From positions 496,001 to 560,000 of the forward strand of contig NW_020194559.1 in the NCBI RefSeq assembly GCF_002865645.1: a stretch of DNA of 64,000 nucleotides, given 5' to 3'. The position numbers were made by a program, and so were the translations under genes. The notes below the pieces were generated by a model that saw only the letters and a list, made by a program, of their open reading frames with translations, ran no database searches and was not told the DNA's origin. Origin of the DNA: Hyaloscypha bicolor E (Eukaryota; Ascomycota; Leotiomycetes; Helotiales; Hyaloscyphaceae). Of this stretch, positions 36,912 to 48,619 are shown piece by piece (position 1 is the first letter of the stretch; each line of letters begins with the position of its first letter).

Positions 36912-37535
36912 ATGGCCTTGCCAAAGCGAATTATCAAGGAGACGGAGAGATTAATGGCGGAGCCGTAAGCCAGCAGGTACTGCCATGCAGGGATTCGAGG
37001 CTGACATCCCTTTGTCGCAGTGTTCCGGGCATCAGCGCCGTTCCTCACGAAGACAACTTACGGTATTTCGATGTGATGATACATGGGCCGACCCAGTCTC
37101 CTTATGAAGGTGAGATCCGCCCGCGCAAGCCGCAGATTCCCCATAGTTTAACATCTACCCAGGCGGTATCTTCAAGTTGGAGCTATTCCTCCCAGATGAT
37201 TACCCTATGACACCTCCGAAGATCCGATTCCTGACCAAGATTTACCACCCCAATATTGACAAGCTCGGCCGCATCTGTCTCGATGTTCTCAAGAGTACGC
37301 TGGATTATCTCCTCCGGAGCCTTGCATACTGTTTGTGTTGCTAATTCCATTTCTTGCAGGCAATTGGTCTCCCGCCCTTCAAATCCGAACCATCCTCCTC
37401 TCCATCCAAGCCCTCCTCGGTGCTCCGAACCCAGACGACCCTCTAGCACCCGACGTAGCGAAAAGATGGAAAGAAGATGAACCTGCTGCTATTGCAACAG
37501 CCAAAGAGTGGACAAGGACGCACGCGATGACTTGA
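36912..37535 (+). CDS. UBC13: Ubiquitin-conjugating enzyme E2 Ubc13 (UBE2N)
   Basis: Four exons, 36912-36964, 37021-37109, 37163-37294 and 37360-37535, with all phases matching, give 149 aa, close to the 150-153 usual for Ubc13. The UBC fold is complete: [14 protein letters not shown] start, P-Y-E-G-G-I-F, P-x-x-P-P-K-I-R-F, HPN at 76-78 and the catalytic cysteine at residue 86 in R-I-C-L-D-V-L-K. The following N-W-S-P-A-L-Q and the M/L-rich surface are those of the K63-specific E2 that works with an Mms2/Uev1 partner in DNA-damage tolerance. The partner gene is not in the window. Cytosolic and nuclear by family knowledge. Confidence 0.96.
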
Positions 37536-39730
37536 TTCCGCTACCCGACAACAACGATCCATGAGTGGTGGAGAGACAATGATATGAGTGATTATGAGGG
37601 AGAACATGGAGAAATGAAGCAGGGCGATGGTAGATGGGGCAGTGGTGGTTCTGCATACTGGAGTGGGATTGTGTTTTGACGGCGCTGGAGTACGCATGGT
37701 TTCTTTTAAATAGAGATCAAGGGGGATTCCCACCAGAAGTCGAGCATTTTCTTCTTTTGTGCAACTGTCCTTCTCGAGTGCAAGATCTTAGTGCTGTTGC
37801 AACTCGTGTGTGCATGTGACAGAGAGAGGCAGCATCCCACACAAGTGAGGCCTCCTCTTGAGCAATTTGGTGCAGCGGCACATGCCACATAAACCCCTTC
37901 AAGAAACCTAGGATTTGTGCCTCATCTTTCCGGCGCTCCAACTTTAACAAATACCAAACGGTCCCTTGTCTCACGCTGTCATCCCAGAAGTTCCTCCCTG
38001 GCGACCATGGCTTTCCACACCTATTTGCAGGGTGTGACATCGGGCACATTCAACATAGGTCTTTCGCAAGGCACACCAGCTTCAAACATCACCACCTCAA
38101 CCTACATCCCCCACCGTCCATCCTCTCCCTGGAAGAAGGATTCCGGCATCCATGCACATCATCAAAACCCCGTCCTCCTCACATGCGGAGCACATGAAAA
38201 GCCTCTTGACACCGCCTTGAACAAGTGATGTAATCATCAACTCTCGATTCCTGGCGAAAGGGCCGCATGTTCGCCATCCACATCTCGAGATCTCAAGCCA
38301 CATTTCGTCCCAAAAGTCTACAAGTAGCATAACTACTTGTAGACATTGACCGAGCATTTCGATGATACGATTGGTTCCCTCCTGCACCTGCATATACGCA
38401 GTGGGGATCTGCCCGAAATCTAGCCGCCAAGCTGGACTTTAAACACCTCGGCCTTCAACCGCCGCTTCCGAGGTTTTTTGGACCACCTCCATCCCACGCG
38501 TACCAGTCACAACTGCGTTCGTGCCAATTTAATGAAGTGCTGGCATTAGGGGAAACTCTATTTGTCAACACTCGAACTGAAATCCTGCCATGTGGGCGGC
38601 CGGAGCCATCTGGACTTGGCGAGTCAATTGAGATGCCGCTGGCTTCGATTTTAGGTTTGCCAACGGCGTTTAGTGTCTGTTCAGTACTCACAACTTTGCG
38701 ACCGTTCTTCTTCGGGAGATTAGAGAGCGTCATTGTTTAGAGGATATCAAAGCCGACTTTAACGGCCAAACTCACGTTCGGAAAGACGCTTCGGAAGTGG
38801 CCTCGATTAGTCTGCATTCTAGTTCTTGTTCGTGCCCCCTTTGCCTCCTGCTAGGCTCCGGATCGTTGCTATCCATGTATCTAGTCGACTTCCCCGCAGT
38901 CTAGCACTTGCACTACCGACAACCTCAACTGCCAACCGAGGTTTTGATCGAGGAAATTGGAAACGACCGCTTGGCAGTTCAACCTTGTTCCTGTTTCCCT
39001 TTACTAGCTTGGAGCAGCCCTCAGACCGAGATCTCCCGGCACGGCCAGCACGTTTTCCGTTACACGCTGTCGGATTCCTGCAGGCCGCTGACCTGCGGCA
39101 CGCCGTTTCTCACCTGAAAGTCAAAAATGCGGTTACACATGTCTTCGAATCTGCCTACCATGCATGCAATATCTGGCAGAGACTTGATCGAAATTTTGCA
39201 AGTGCAAATTAAAGCAAATTTTCGTGTCATCTGGCTCAAGACAAGCCACACTGGTGTTTGTGCAGCGTCAAATTTGCGTGTCCTTCGAGCAGAGGTAGTC
39301 CGAATCGAGTCTTAGGATGTACCCGAGTCGTGATCTGGCCCCTGCCCCGCGCCATATTTTACTGTAACGATTTATCCACGCCCCAGTCCCAAAATTGGAT
39401 ATGCACCTCGGAGATCTCAAAATTACAATGAGTAGGGGCAAGTTGAAACTCAGCAAGGTATGACAAACATGCGGGGGCCCATGTCCATTGGATGAGTATG
39501 GGCTCTCCCACCACTAGCTCCGGTATCCACCCATGTCTGGGGAATGTGTGCCAAGCATCTGAAGTGCCCGTCATGGACAGGGGGCAGCACGAAGGTGGGT
39601 CGTTTCATGGAATGGATATCAATACTTAAGTTTCCTACCTCCCTCGCACAGTTTCGTTATTTTCGTATCCCCTCCATCCGCTTACACCCACCTTTCCCCT
39701 CTAACAGAACAGTATTGTCACTTCCTATCG
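37536..39730. other. Intergenic, 2.2 kb
   Basis: No gene supported. Scattered frames include a 92-codon minus-strand frame (38455-38733) and a 128-codon plus-strand frame (38826-39212), neither with recognisable domains or introns. The right end is the promoter of the TRI12-type transporter. Confidence 0.45.
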
Positions 39731-41695
39731 ATGGATACTCAAGACAAGATGGAGCAACAAACCTCTCCTCCGCATCCGCAAAGCTCGGACAACTCGTCCA
39801 GCTCCTTGGACAAGCAGGTTCAGCCTACCAATACCCAGCATCTTGAAGCCATCCGCACCGTGTCGAGAATTCCAGGAAACGATCACTATTACGAGAAAGA
39901 TGGATTGAGGACGTATGGAGATAATGAGGACCATGAGCACGAGCCAGCAGCAAGTTAAAATATGATCACTTATTCGATGGCAAAGGCTAATAGTCAACCA
40001 CAGATGACCTTCAATCGCTTTATGTCCTTGACGGCAATGGCTTTCTTGTGGACTGGCTCCCAGATTCCTGTTTACCTCTTCGGTGAGATCACCAGCCCTG
40101 TCAGATGATCCCTCCGGCTGACAAGAGCAGGCGGTATTCCCCCATATATCTACGCAGACATTGGAGGAACTGATCGATGGGTATGGTTTGTACTTGCAAA
40201 TTTACTTGCTCTGGCTGCAGTCTGCCCATTCGTGGGAGCACTGTCCGACTTGTTGGGGCGACGATATGTTGCCATTGGCGGTGCTGGCCTCATCGTTCTC
40301 GGCATGATCGTCTGCTCCACAGCGCATACTATGAATACGTTCATCGGTATTGGATCTTTCACCACCCGCTTTGCTCGTCCATATTGCTAACCCATCCCAG
40401 CCGGTATGGCATTAGCAGGAGCTGGTGCGGGAATCAACGAATTGACCGCCCTTGCCGCAACCTCTGAGCTGGCCCCTACAGCGAAGCGTGGAAAATACGT
40501 CGCAGTCCTCATCTTCACCATCCTCCCCTTCTGCCCTTCCGTTCTCTGGGGCCAACTCATTGCCTACCACTCCAGCTGGCGATACGTCGGTCTCCTCTGC
40601 GGAGCATGGGCCTTCATTGGTCTCGCCATGACAACAGTCTTCTACTTCCCACCACCCCGTGTGAACTCTACCGGCCTTACCAACCGTGAGATCATCTCTC
40701 GCATCGACTTCGTCGGCGGCTTCCTCTCCATCGTCGGCATGATCCTGTTCATTGCCGGTCTCCTTTGGGGAGGGTACCAATATTCCTGGAAATCTGCACA
40801 CACTCTCGTTCCCCTCCTCCTCGGCGCGTTCTTCCTCATCGCCTTCGCATTCTGGGAGATGTATGGAGCCAAATACCCAATGTTCCCCTCTCGTCTGAAG
40901 AAGGAGCCAAGAATTCTAGCTCTTACACTTATCATTACCTTCATCTCAGGCGCTAATTTCTTCTCCGTTTTGCTCTTTTGGCCGACGCAAGCATTCAACG
41001 TCTACGGCCACGATCCAGTCGGTGTCGGAATCCGCGGCATGCCCATCGGCTTCTCAATCCTAGCAGGCGCTTGCATAGTCCTGTGGCTGCTCTCTGTCTT
41101 CCGCGGCGGCAACAGAGCACTCATGATCATCTCCTCCTGCATGATGACCGCCGGCTGCGGAGCCCTCGCCGCCGCTCGCATCGACAACATCAACGCCGTA
41201 TACGGAATCCTCGTCGTCGCTGGCCTCGGAATAGGAGGCATCGTCGTCCCCGCTTCCATTATAACAACCATCATATGCCCCGACGACCTAATTGCCACCG
41301 TCGCAGCCCTTACCCTTGCAATCCGCGTCATCGGCGGCGCAATCGGTTACACCACATACTACAATGTCTTCTACAACAAGTTCGTCCCCAAACTCGGCCT
41401 CGGGATCGCCGTCGCTTTAGCGAAAAACAACCTCCTCGATCTACCCACTGTTATCGAAGCCGCAGAGCTGACGGGCGCAAGTTTGTTGGATAGGATATTG
41501 GATCTGCCGAAGATTAATGGCAATGTGACGGTTTGGATGGATATTGTCAAGGCCGGACAGCTGGCGTATAGTGAGGCGTATCCGTGGGTTTATTATGCAA
41601 GTATTGCGTTTGGGGCAGTGGCTATTATTGCTAGTTGCTTACTGGGGGATGTAGGGAAATATATGGATGATCATGTTGCGGTCGTTATTCATTAA
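39731..41695 (+). CDS. MFS transporter, TRI12 (trichothecene efflux pump-like) family
   Basis: Exons 39731-39949, 40004-40082, 40131-40346 and 40401-41695 give 602 aa. Intron 1 is best explained as a GC-AG intron (donor GCAAGT at 39950, acceptor CAG), because the GT alternatives break the frame. Introns 2 and 3 are GT-AG and phase 1. A soluble N-terminus of about 75 residues precedes up to 14 helices, as in the DHA2/TRI12 group: MSLTAMAFLWTGSQIPVYLFG-G-I-P-P-Y-I-Y, then the loop motif L-S-D-L-L-G-R-R-Y, G-A-G-A-G-I-N-E-L, and R-G-K-Y-V-A. The family exports mycotoxins or siderophore-like compounds; the substrate here is unknown and there is no biosynthetic cluster around it. The C-terminus (VAVVIH) is short. 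Confidence 0.88.
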
Positions 41696-42444
41696 GTTTA
41701 GAGGAAGAGTTAGAGCAGAGGTGTGGGAAAGGACTTCGGCGGGTTGGATAAAGGGGCTCGGTTACCGGGCAAGGATACAGCCACCTGGATTGGAAATAAA
41801 TGGATACGAAAGAATACGAATAATGATTTGATTGAAGGGCAAGAATTTTAACAGGCCTTCTTGCATTTTCTCTACGCAAGTGCATTTCAATGCGCGGAAT
41901 GTCCTTTGTTGACTCGCTTGCCATTTTCCAACAACCTCATGCTCTTTCTTTGCCTCGTCAAGGGGGCCCCCTCCCGTCCCGTCCCGGGATGCAGATACAG
42001 CCGCAGAAAGAGCAGGCAGGGGATATTAAAGACTGCCAGGAAGGAACGAGACCGATCTTTGGGGCTCGATAGACGCATGCAGCGTTCCGTGCTTCCTTTA
42101 TGATGGGAACTCCTTCCACCAGAAATGGAAAGAACTGGGCCAGAAAAGGCCATTTATGTTTATTTAAGATAGCTCCCACAGGTAAGATACAAAACCTTTC
42201 TCCTCTCCAGAGATTCTTGTCACGTGTCCCGCTGATCGAGACCCACCTCACCGCTCCTGCCCTCTACTCAATTAGTAAACTGCCGAGACGCCTCTTCCAC
42301 AACGAATGCATTGAGAAACAACTCTTCATCAAATTTGATGCTTTGAAATATCTGAATCAACATCAAAACATTTCCTTCATTCAGCTCGTCTCTGAGACAG
42401 ATCGGTACCATCAGAATTCCGGGCCACCACCCCTCGAATCCACC
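41696..42444. other. Intergenic, 0.75 kb
   Basis: 3' flank of the transporter and promoter of the next gene. A CACGTG box is at 42221-42226, about 220 bp before the chosen start. The reading frame of the next gene stays open back to 42100, but that part looks non-coding (no domain, leader-like composition). Confidence 0.5.
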
Positions 42445-43101
42445 ATGGCGTCCCCAGCAAAGGCCGACATTCTTCTCCTCAGCCTGGCCATGCAACCCTT
42501 CCTCGACGACAGCTATTCCGCTCTAATCAACCAAATCTCCTCAAAAGCTAACATCAAACGCGCAAAATCGGCCTCCGGCGCCCTCAACTTCCTCTCAGCC
42601 CAGACTCCCCGCGCCATCCTCGCCACCGACGAAGGCCTCACCAAGCCCAGCAACGGCCCCGTCCTCGAAAAAGTCCTCTCCTACGTCCGCAACGGCGGCC
42701 TGCTCCTCATCGGCCTCCACTTCCCGAACTTCACAAACATGGACGTCTTCGACAAGTTCTTCGGGGATCTCGGCCTGCCCTGGAAGCATGGCGACTATCA
42801 TCGTACGACGTTCCAGTTCAATGGTGGATGCACGCTTCCGGATGGGATGAGCAGAATGAAGTTCCCGGGCTCTTATAGTATGAAGGTCCTGCATGTCAAG
42901 GGTGCGAGGGCTCACGAGAAGATCTTCGTTCCGGTGCCGCAGGCGACGACGCAGTCTATGGTCTTTCCGCCCGAGTACGTTGATCAGGCGCAGGCGGCGA
43001 TTGTTGGGGCGAAGATTGGAGAGGGGTATTTGGTTTATGATGGGAATGTCAATCCAGAAGAGGGTCAGAACAGGGTTGTTTTGACGCTGTGTGGCTTGTA
43101 G
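42445..43101 (+). CDS. Unrecognised single-domain protein, 218 aa
   Basis: The start at 42445 lies in a good CACCATGG context; the frame is open upstream to an ATG at 42100, which would add 115 residues of unconvincing sequence. The protein is compact: alternating strands and helices (A-D-I-L-L-L-S-L-A, a helix with Y-S-A-L-I-N-Q-I, P-R-A-I-L-A-T-D-E-G-L, G-G-L-L-L-I-G-L-H-F-P) resemble a flavodoxin/glutamine-amidotransferase-like alpha/beta fold. A conserved-looking G-L-P-W-K-H-G-D-Y-H-R-T-T block follows near residue 110-125. No nucleophile cysteine in an elbow context is evident. I take it for a fungal conserved protein of unknown function; single exon. Confidence 0.75.
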   Translation: MASPAKADILLLSLAMQPFLDDSYSALINQISSKANIKRAKSASGALNFLSAQTPRAILATDEGLTKPSNGPVLEKVLSYVRNGGLLLIGLHFPNFTNMDVFDKFFGDLGLPWKHGDYHRTTFQFNGGCTLPDGMSRMKFPGSYSMKVLHVKGARAHEKIFVPVPQATTQSMVFPPEYVDQAQAAIVGAKIGEGYLVYDGNVNPEEGQNRVVLTLCGL

Positions 43102-43662
43102 GGCAGTTGGGTTGGTTGCAGAGAATGGGTGGATGGCCATGGGGTGGGAAATTGATTGACGGGGTTGCTCTTATATTGCTAATCATTTGGGATACGGCCC
43201 TGCAGCGTAATTGAGACAGGTGTGGTTCGGAATTGTTTCTGCGGAAAATGATCGCTTCTGTGGCAATGGGGCCTGAAATTCCATTCGTTTGATCTCTGGG
43301 AACTTTCCCATGCGTGGGCCTCAAACAATTATTTTGGTCGTGGTGTCATGGGTGGTTTTGACAACGTGGGTTATGAAACCACTCTCGGGTGGACACATAG
43401 GTGCAAAGAAATTTGCTCAATTAATGCAGTATGTCCATTGCCTTCCGTTTTCATTACCACTCGGATCTAGCACTGTCTGCTGCAGACATAAACTGCCTCT
43501 GGATGCTGATCGAGGGTGTTCGGGAAACGGCTTGTGTATGCGTATGCGTTTGCATATGTTGTAAGGCAAGGCCAAGAAAACGAAGATCCATGAAAGGACT
43601 CACGAATGTGCTCCAAAGGCGTGATTGATACCCAAGGCGTGCAGAGAACATTGCCCGGGGAT
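43102..43662. other. Intergenic between convergent genes
   Basis: 3' flanks of the 218-aa protein gene and of the 2EXR gene. A short GTATGCGT-type alternating run is at about 43537-43560. Nothing else seen. Confidence 0.5.
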
Positions 43663-45020
43663 TCAAAAATGGTCAGAGCTGAGTTGCTGACGAAATTCTG
43701 CTGCTGAAAAGGAATTCTTAAGACGGTATGAAAGTTCGAGAGGTCGGCAAGAGTCAAGAACGATTGTAAAAGAAATTTTCGTGCTTGCGCTGCGGTAGGG
43801 AATATCAGAGTAGGAGCCGACTTGAGGAGTCTTTGCGGTTTTAATATCTCCTGCAGCATCCGCCAAAAGTTCTTCGAGTCCCCCTTCCTCCAGATCTCCG
43901 TCTTCCTCGTCATCTTTCTCCTTGGTTCCGATAGCCTCCTTGCAATGTTCAGTTGTGTTGTCGATTGTATCTATTCGACCAGAGGTCAGAACAATTGAAC
44001 CATTGTTGTCATCCTTCATTCTTACATCCCCAGAGGGAGCAACTTCGTTCTCCGAATCCTTACTATCCTCGCTATCAGACGTCTCATCAACGACGGGGAA
44101 AAGAAGTTCCGCCTCGCGGTCCTCTTCCTTCCCTGCGTTGAGGCAAAGCCACACAGGAACTCTTGGGGGCGAACGCTCGTATCTTTCGTCATAATATTCT
44201 CTCCAAATCGAACGGAAGCGAACCTGGAATCGACTGGGCTCTTGGTCCTCGTCCTCGCTCTCGTCCTTAGATTCAGCCAGAAGCTCATCAACAGCAGCAG
44301 GAAGTCTTGCCTTGACATGTACCCAGCAGTCCTCGCAGCGATATTCCCTCTTGTAACGTCGAAGAAGCACATAAATGGATTTCGCTCTTCAGCAACAAAG
44401 ATAACATATTCGGTGGAAGGGAAATTCCTGAGAAGAACTCGCAGGCCTGGTATGAATACATTGTAGTTGAACCGCCCATAGATGTCGACTGAAATGGCAA
44501 TGCGGTGGATGCTGTTGCGTTCGACATAACCGATTGGACCGACGATCTGCTGCATTTCTAGCTCAATTTGGCGCTCAACGGGTGGGCGAGATCTGAAGTA
44601 TTGTGTTGCAAGTATGGCCAACCAATGACTAAACAGAAGAGAGTCGACTTGAAAGTCAAACGGAATCGCCGCAGGGTGAGATTCAGTGCCAAAGCAGATG
44701 GTGTAGAATTTCAAGCCAACTGCTCTCGACTCCTTGGATGTATGAAGAATCGAGGGAATGACGGCATGGAAGGAGAAATAGCGATCATGGCCCTTGTCGA
44801 AGACAATAGCGACGACTCGACCGCCGGGAATAGAGTCCTTCCAGATCCTGTCTCGGACGCTGGCGGGAAGCTTTGGAAAACGGACGAAGTCACCCTCGGG
44901 AGCTGCGTCGGAAGGTTCTGTGGGCGATGGGGGTGTCTGGACGTCTGCCATGGCTGCATTGATTGCTTCTTGCGTGAGCTCTTCACCAGCTGTGCTTTTC
45001 GGAGTATCGTTGCCACCCAT
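43663..45020 (-). CDS. 2EXR-domain protein
   Basis: Exon 1 44358-45020 and exon 2 43663-44310, with a 47-nt intron (donor GTTACA, acceptor AAG), give 436 aa. The N-terminal half shows the fungal 2EXR signature: F-x-R-F-P-K-L-P-x-x-V-R-D-R-I-W at about residues 46-61, then H-T-S-K-E-S-R, and a buried C-terminal strand region with Y-V-I-F-V-A-E-E-R-N. The C-terminal half is acidic (E-S-K-D-E-S-E-D-E-D) with R-S-I-W-R-E-Y-Y-D-E-R-Y. Both frames remain open for hundreds of bases around the junction, and skipping the intron by a one-base shift would keep an extra R-R-Y-K-R-E-Y segment that also looks coding; so the junction may be a frameshift rather than an intron. Function of 2EXR proteins is unknown. 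Confidence 0.68.
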
Positions 45021-46053
45021 GTTGATATTGTGTTGTATCGCGGCTTTGCTGAGTTGAAGTTATGGTGTTGTCGTTTGAAAAGAGGACGAGGCGCAAAGCG
45101 GACGAGACAATTTTAAATACTTCAGAGGAGGGCCGTGAGTGAATAGATTTAAACAATCCTGAATTTTGAAGGTGATATGGAAATGTCAAGAGACACAATC
45201 ACCGAATTATGTGAAGACTGAATAAAGATGGAGATTTTACAAACATACAGGGACTCGAGTTGAACTACACCATCATATTAACTCTCGCCATTTCATGATG
45301 AGACAAGTTTCCTTTATGTGGAACTTCCACGTGTGTAACAGAGTAATGGGATCGTGTTCGTATACGAATCACACCAAAAAGATGAGAAACTCGAAGGAGG
45401 GACCGTCGAGGACAGTGCACCTGACTCGCTCCTAAAAAGAAGACTCAAAGAATTTGACCACACACATCTCCATTACAACTGCATCTTTCAGCACAGGGCA
45501 TATGCGTCGCGTGATCAATTTACCTGGGAAGAGAAGTGTATGCCAGAATTCAAGTGGAGGTGAACTATCGTCACGCATGAAAGCCTTCCAACACTTCATC
45601 GCACTCTTTCGGAGTTCGTGGCGTTGGAAGTCTCGAGGGCGTCGCGATTGAACATTATGGTTGCGCCCCAGTGCTCCTTCCTCGCCTTTGGACATTGCTC
45701 GGTGACTTCAATGGGCACGGCTTGATCCCTGAGGAGCTGCACGTCTCCGTTGGATCGGATGTCGAATCAAGTGAAGAGAAAAAGTGAGGCGGACGATCCG
45801 CTCGCCCTTTTTCTGTTGCTTTCATCGCTTCGCTGGGATAAAGCAGCGAGAGATCCTAAACGACTCAGCATATGAGCTGCTGGGCTTCCCACATACGGCC
45901 AGTGCTTAGCTGTACCAGAATCCGCTGGGTACTCACTGTCGGCTCTCCAGATCTTCTCGCTGCTTTTCGAATCAAAGACCTGACCGCCCTTTTCCAGTAA
46001 GTTTATTGCGTGGTTTTCTGAAACAACTGCTGATGCCTCGCAGCCACGGCGCC
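45021..46053. other. Intergenic between divergent genes, 1 kb
   Basis: Holds promoters of the 2EXR gene (minus) and the zinc-finger gene (plus). CACGTG at 45328-45333. An 87-codon minus frame (45432-45695) has no recognisable domain. Confidence 0.5.
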
Positions 46054-47449
46054 ATGAGCGACCAATACCAGTTCACGACCGACCCGGTGGCTTGGAGTGA
46101 TTGGCTGCAACAAGAGGAGCTCCAGCAGCCCCCTTGGTGAGTAAAAAAAAAGACATGCTCACAGAAAAAGGGCATGTGTCGGTCGTGGTGAGACTCTTCT
46201 TATAAAGCAGTGGCCATCACCCCTCAACCAGGTGCTGCCAGCCACGTACTCTCCGCCTTCTGGCGCAGAACAAGTCGACCCACTGTTTGCCGCTCCGCAG
46301 ACCGAGGGGCAGATAGTTCTCCATGGGCCAAGCCTGAGCGGCAGCGGGGACTTTCCCCTCGATTGTCAACAATCCGAACAGGATCTGACCAATCAACCTC
46401 TTGACCTGGTTGCGGACCGCTCCACCGTTGCAGTCGACGACCCCGGTGTTGTAGATGTCGGCGAAACATCTGAGCTCTACGAAACATTACCGTAAGTTGG
46501 GTGATACTCCACGATGGAACGACCTTCTAATCTGGGTTCTCAGTTTCGCACAGCGCCTGTTGTACCCCGAGTCGACCTGCGCTTCTTGCAATGCTCCCCT
46601 GGATACTTCTGAGGAGCTGTTTAATCTGAACTCTCCGAATCTGTACTGCACAAGGAACCGATCACCAGATCATCTTAGTCTCCGATGCGTCGACAAAACC
46701 TGTCACCGGAAATTTCAATCTCTGGCAGACCTCAAGAAACATTTCAAACAAACCTTTTGGCACGCGTCATTTAATTGTGCAATTCCAGGATGTGGGGTGC
46801 CTCTCCCGAAGTGGCAGACGAAGTATCACTTCTTGCATGATCACAAAGGCGTTAAATATCACTGTGCCCAGTGTGGAACTGGATTTAATACCATTCGTCA
46901 ACTGGATGGCCATGGCAAAGACACAATGCATTCCGCTTATGTCTGTAGATACCCCGAGTGCGGCTCTGAATCCACCAGATCTGGTGAGATGAATCGACAC
47001 CATCTAAGCCACAAACAATCTGTCCCTCGGCATCCATGCCCTCACTGTCGCAAGTAAGCTCTTCCTATCATTTATACCTATACTGACATACTGCTCCCCT
47101 TTCCTGTTAATGATAATCGAGGCTTACTGTTATCTGTTCTCATTCTAGATATCGGGGAGACAATGGATTCAAGCGCAAGGATCACCTTCGTCAACATATA
47201 AGGAACTACCATCACATCGACGTCGATGCCCAGGACCCGGACACCGACAAATCGGCTGGGCATCCTTGCACCTTCGAAGGTTGCGATAAGACCGACTTTG
47301 AGACCGAGAAGCTCATGAAAATCCATCTCAAAAAGGAGCATCCGTCTCCTTATCAGTGTTCGTACCCTGGATGCCATCGCATCGGCACCAATGGGTGGAT
47401 GCGTGAGAGGGACATGGTCAAGCACATGAAGAAGAACCACGAGGTTTGA
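46054..47449 (+). CDS. Multi-C2H2 zinc-finger protein
   Basis: Supported exons: about 46211-46491, 46544-47053 and 47149-47449; the last two junctions (GTAAGT...CAG and GTAAGC...TAG) keep frame. The likely first exon is 46054-46136 (MSDQYQF...QQPPW, donor GTGAGT), preceded by an in-frame ATG at 46033. Its join to the next exon is unresolved: the natural acceptor at 46210 is out of phase, the one at 46164 makes a stop, and the one at 46170 implies a 34-nt intron. The C-terminal two thirds carry about seven Cys2-His2-type units, for example C-x4-C-x12-H in the third (CAIPGCG...), CAQCGTGF, CRYPECGS and CTFEGCDK. This spacing points to a nucleic-acid-binding protein, probably a nuclear regulator. 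An acidic, Pro/Ser-rich N-terminus could be an activation region. Confidence 0.75.
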
Positions 47450-47836
47450 TTCGCTACAAACTTCGATCATGCATGAAGAACCCCATGCCTATGACGGCGT
47501 AGTGGACATCCCTTTTCTGTTTGGATTTTGCAATGGTGTTTTCTCTTTGCGTTTTAATCTGTGGTTTCTCACTGTTGCTGTAACGTTTCGTAGTTGGAGA
47601 AAGGGGGGGGGATGACTTTCCTATTGATTCTGATCTACTTGGTTGCTTCAGGTATTGCGGTGCGTTTTGACTTGGCCTTTGAACATTGGCTTCGACTTGA
47701 TGTCTGTTCAACACAGATGTCTGTTCAACACAGATGTCTGTTCAACACAGATGTCTCCAAAATTGATTGTTGTTTTCTTCCTAAGGCTGAATCCCATTGT
47801 TGATATCTCAAGTGCACGCTGCGACATAATTCTCCA
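47450..47836. other. Intergenic between convergent genes
   Basis: 3' flanks of the zinc-finger and MYND genes; contains the 17-bp tandem repeat at 47701 and a G9-type homopolymer near 47604. Confidence 0.5.
47701..47756 (+). repeat. 17-bp tandem repeat, 3.3 copies
   Basis: The unit TGTCTGTTCAACACAGA is repeated three times without mismatch, followed by TGTCT. It lies in the 3' intergenic space and has no coding consequence. Likely polymorphic between strains. Confidence 0.92.
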
Positions 47837-48619
47837 TCAAGCTAACCTGCCTCTATCTGGAAAAGCTGAGTTCACTGCCCTATACACTTTACACTCGCCT
47901 TTATGACCCTTCTCACTCCAGCCCAGCATTTGACAATTCTATCCGCCGTCAGCTCGCCCTAGCTATTTTACCCATCAACTCACCTTATCACAATACCAAA
48001 CCGACTCGCACCCCTTACACCTCGACAACTTCCCCGCCTCCATCTCCTTTCCACAAGCTTGGCAGCACTCCCTCCCTTCCCTCTCACTCCTCTTCCTCCC
48101 AACCACCTTCTCCTTATCCCCCATCTCAATCAACTTCTTCACACTAGCAGGGATAATCTACCCCACCCACCCAGTCAGCCCAGTCTCCATAAATCACCCC
48201 CCGCATGTAACTCACCTTCACCTCACCAACCGGAACCTCAACAAACCCCTGCTTCCCCTCACTAACCCCACTCCTCCTCGCGCCAGGCACCACAACAGCA
48301 AACCCCTTCTTAAACCCACTCACATCGTACCCACCACCTTGCACTCCCGCCTTGACCAAGGCAGCTGGGATGCGGAGCGTGAGTGCGAAAGGGCTACCGG
48401 AGGGGTCTTTGCAGATGAATGTTGGGGAGGTGGAGAGGGTCATGTTCTCGGAGACGGTGCCTATTAGGTGGTAGGGACTGAAAAAGGTTAGTGGATAAAC
48501 GATGGGATGGGACAGAGAGGGTATTACGGTGTGTCAGGAGGGACATCGTCTGTGGCGAGGGGCAGGGAGGCGAAGGTGGGGAAGAGGGTGGAGTTTGCGA
48601 AGTCTGGGAAAGGAGGCAT
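47837..48619 (-). CDS. Small MYND zinc-finger protein, four exons
   Basis: Exons 48528-48619, 48216-48477, 47984-48136 and 47837-47938 all join in phase to give 202 aa. Introns are GTAATA...CAG, GTGAGT...AAG and GTGAGT...TAG. The C-terminal MYND finger is complete: C143-x2-C146, C158-x2-C161, C167-x3-C171 (Y-C-D-K-N-C-Q), H181-x3-C185. The finger spans the third intron, which cuts between DK and NCQ. The N-terminal 115 residues form a separate, unrecognised beta-rich region with P-F-A-L-T-L-R-I-P-A-A-L-V-K-A-G and a G-x-A-V-V-V-P strand. MYND fingers bind proline-rich peptides of partner proteins; no catalytic SET domain is present. Confidence 0.85.

Noticed and set aside
38455..38733. 92-codon minus-strand frame with a plausible ATG context
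   Set aside because: No domain, no conserved feature I can identify and isolated in a 2.2-kb gap; could be a real small gene but support is too thin.
38826..39212. 128-codon plus-strand frame
   Set aside because: Composition typical of chance frames, with no recognisable segment.
39731..41695. Mycotoxin or siderophore biosynthetic cluster around the TRI12-type transporter
   Set aside because: No synthase, P450 or other tailoring gene lies within the window; neighbours are housekeeping or of unknown function.
42100..42444. N-terminal extension of the 218-aa protein
   Set aside because: In-frame but with no domain-like sequence; the ATG at 42445 has a much better start context.
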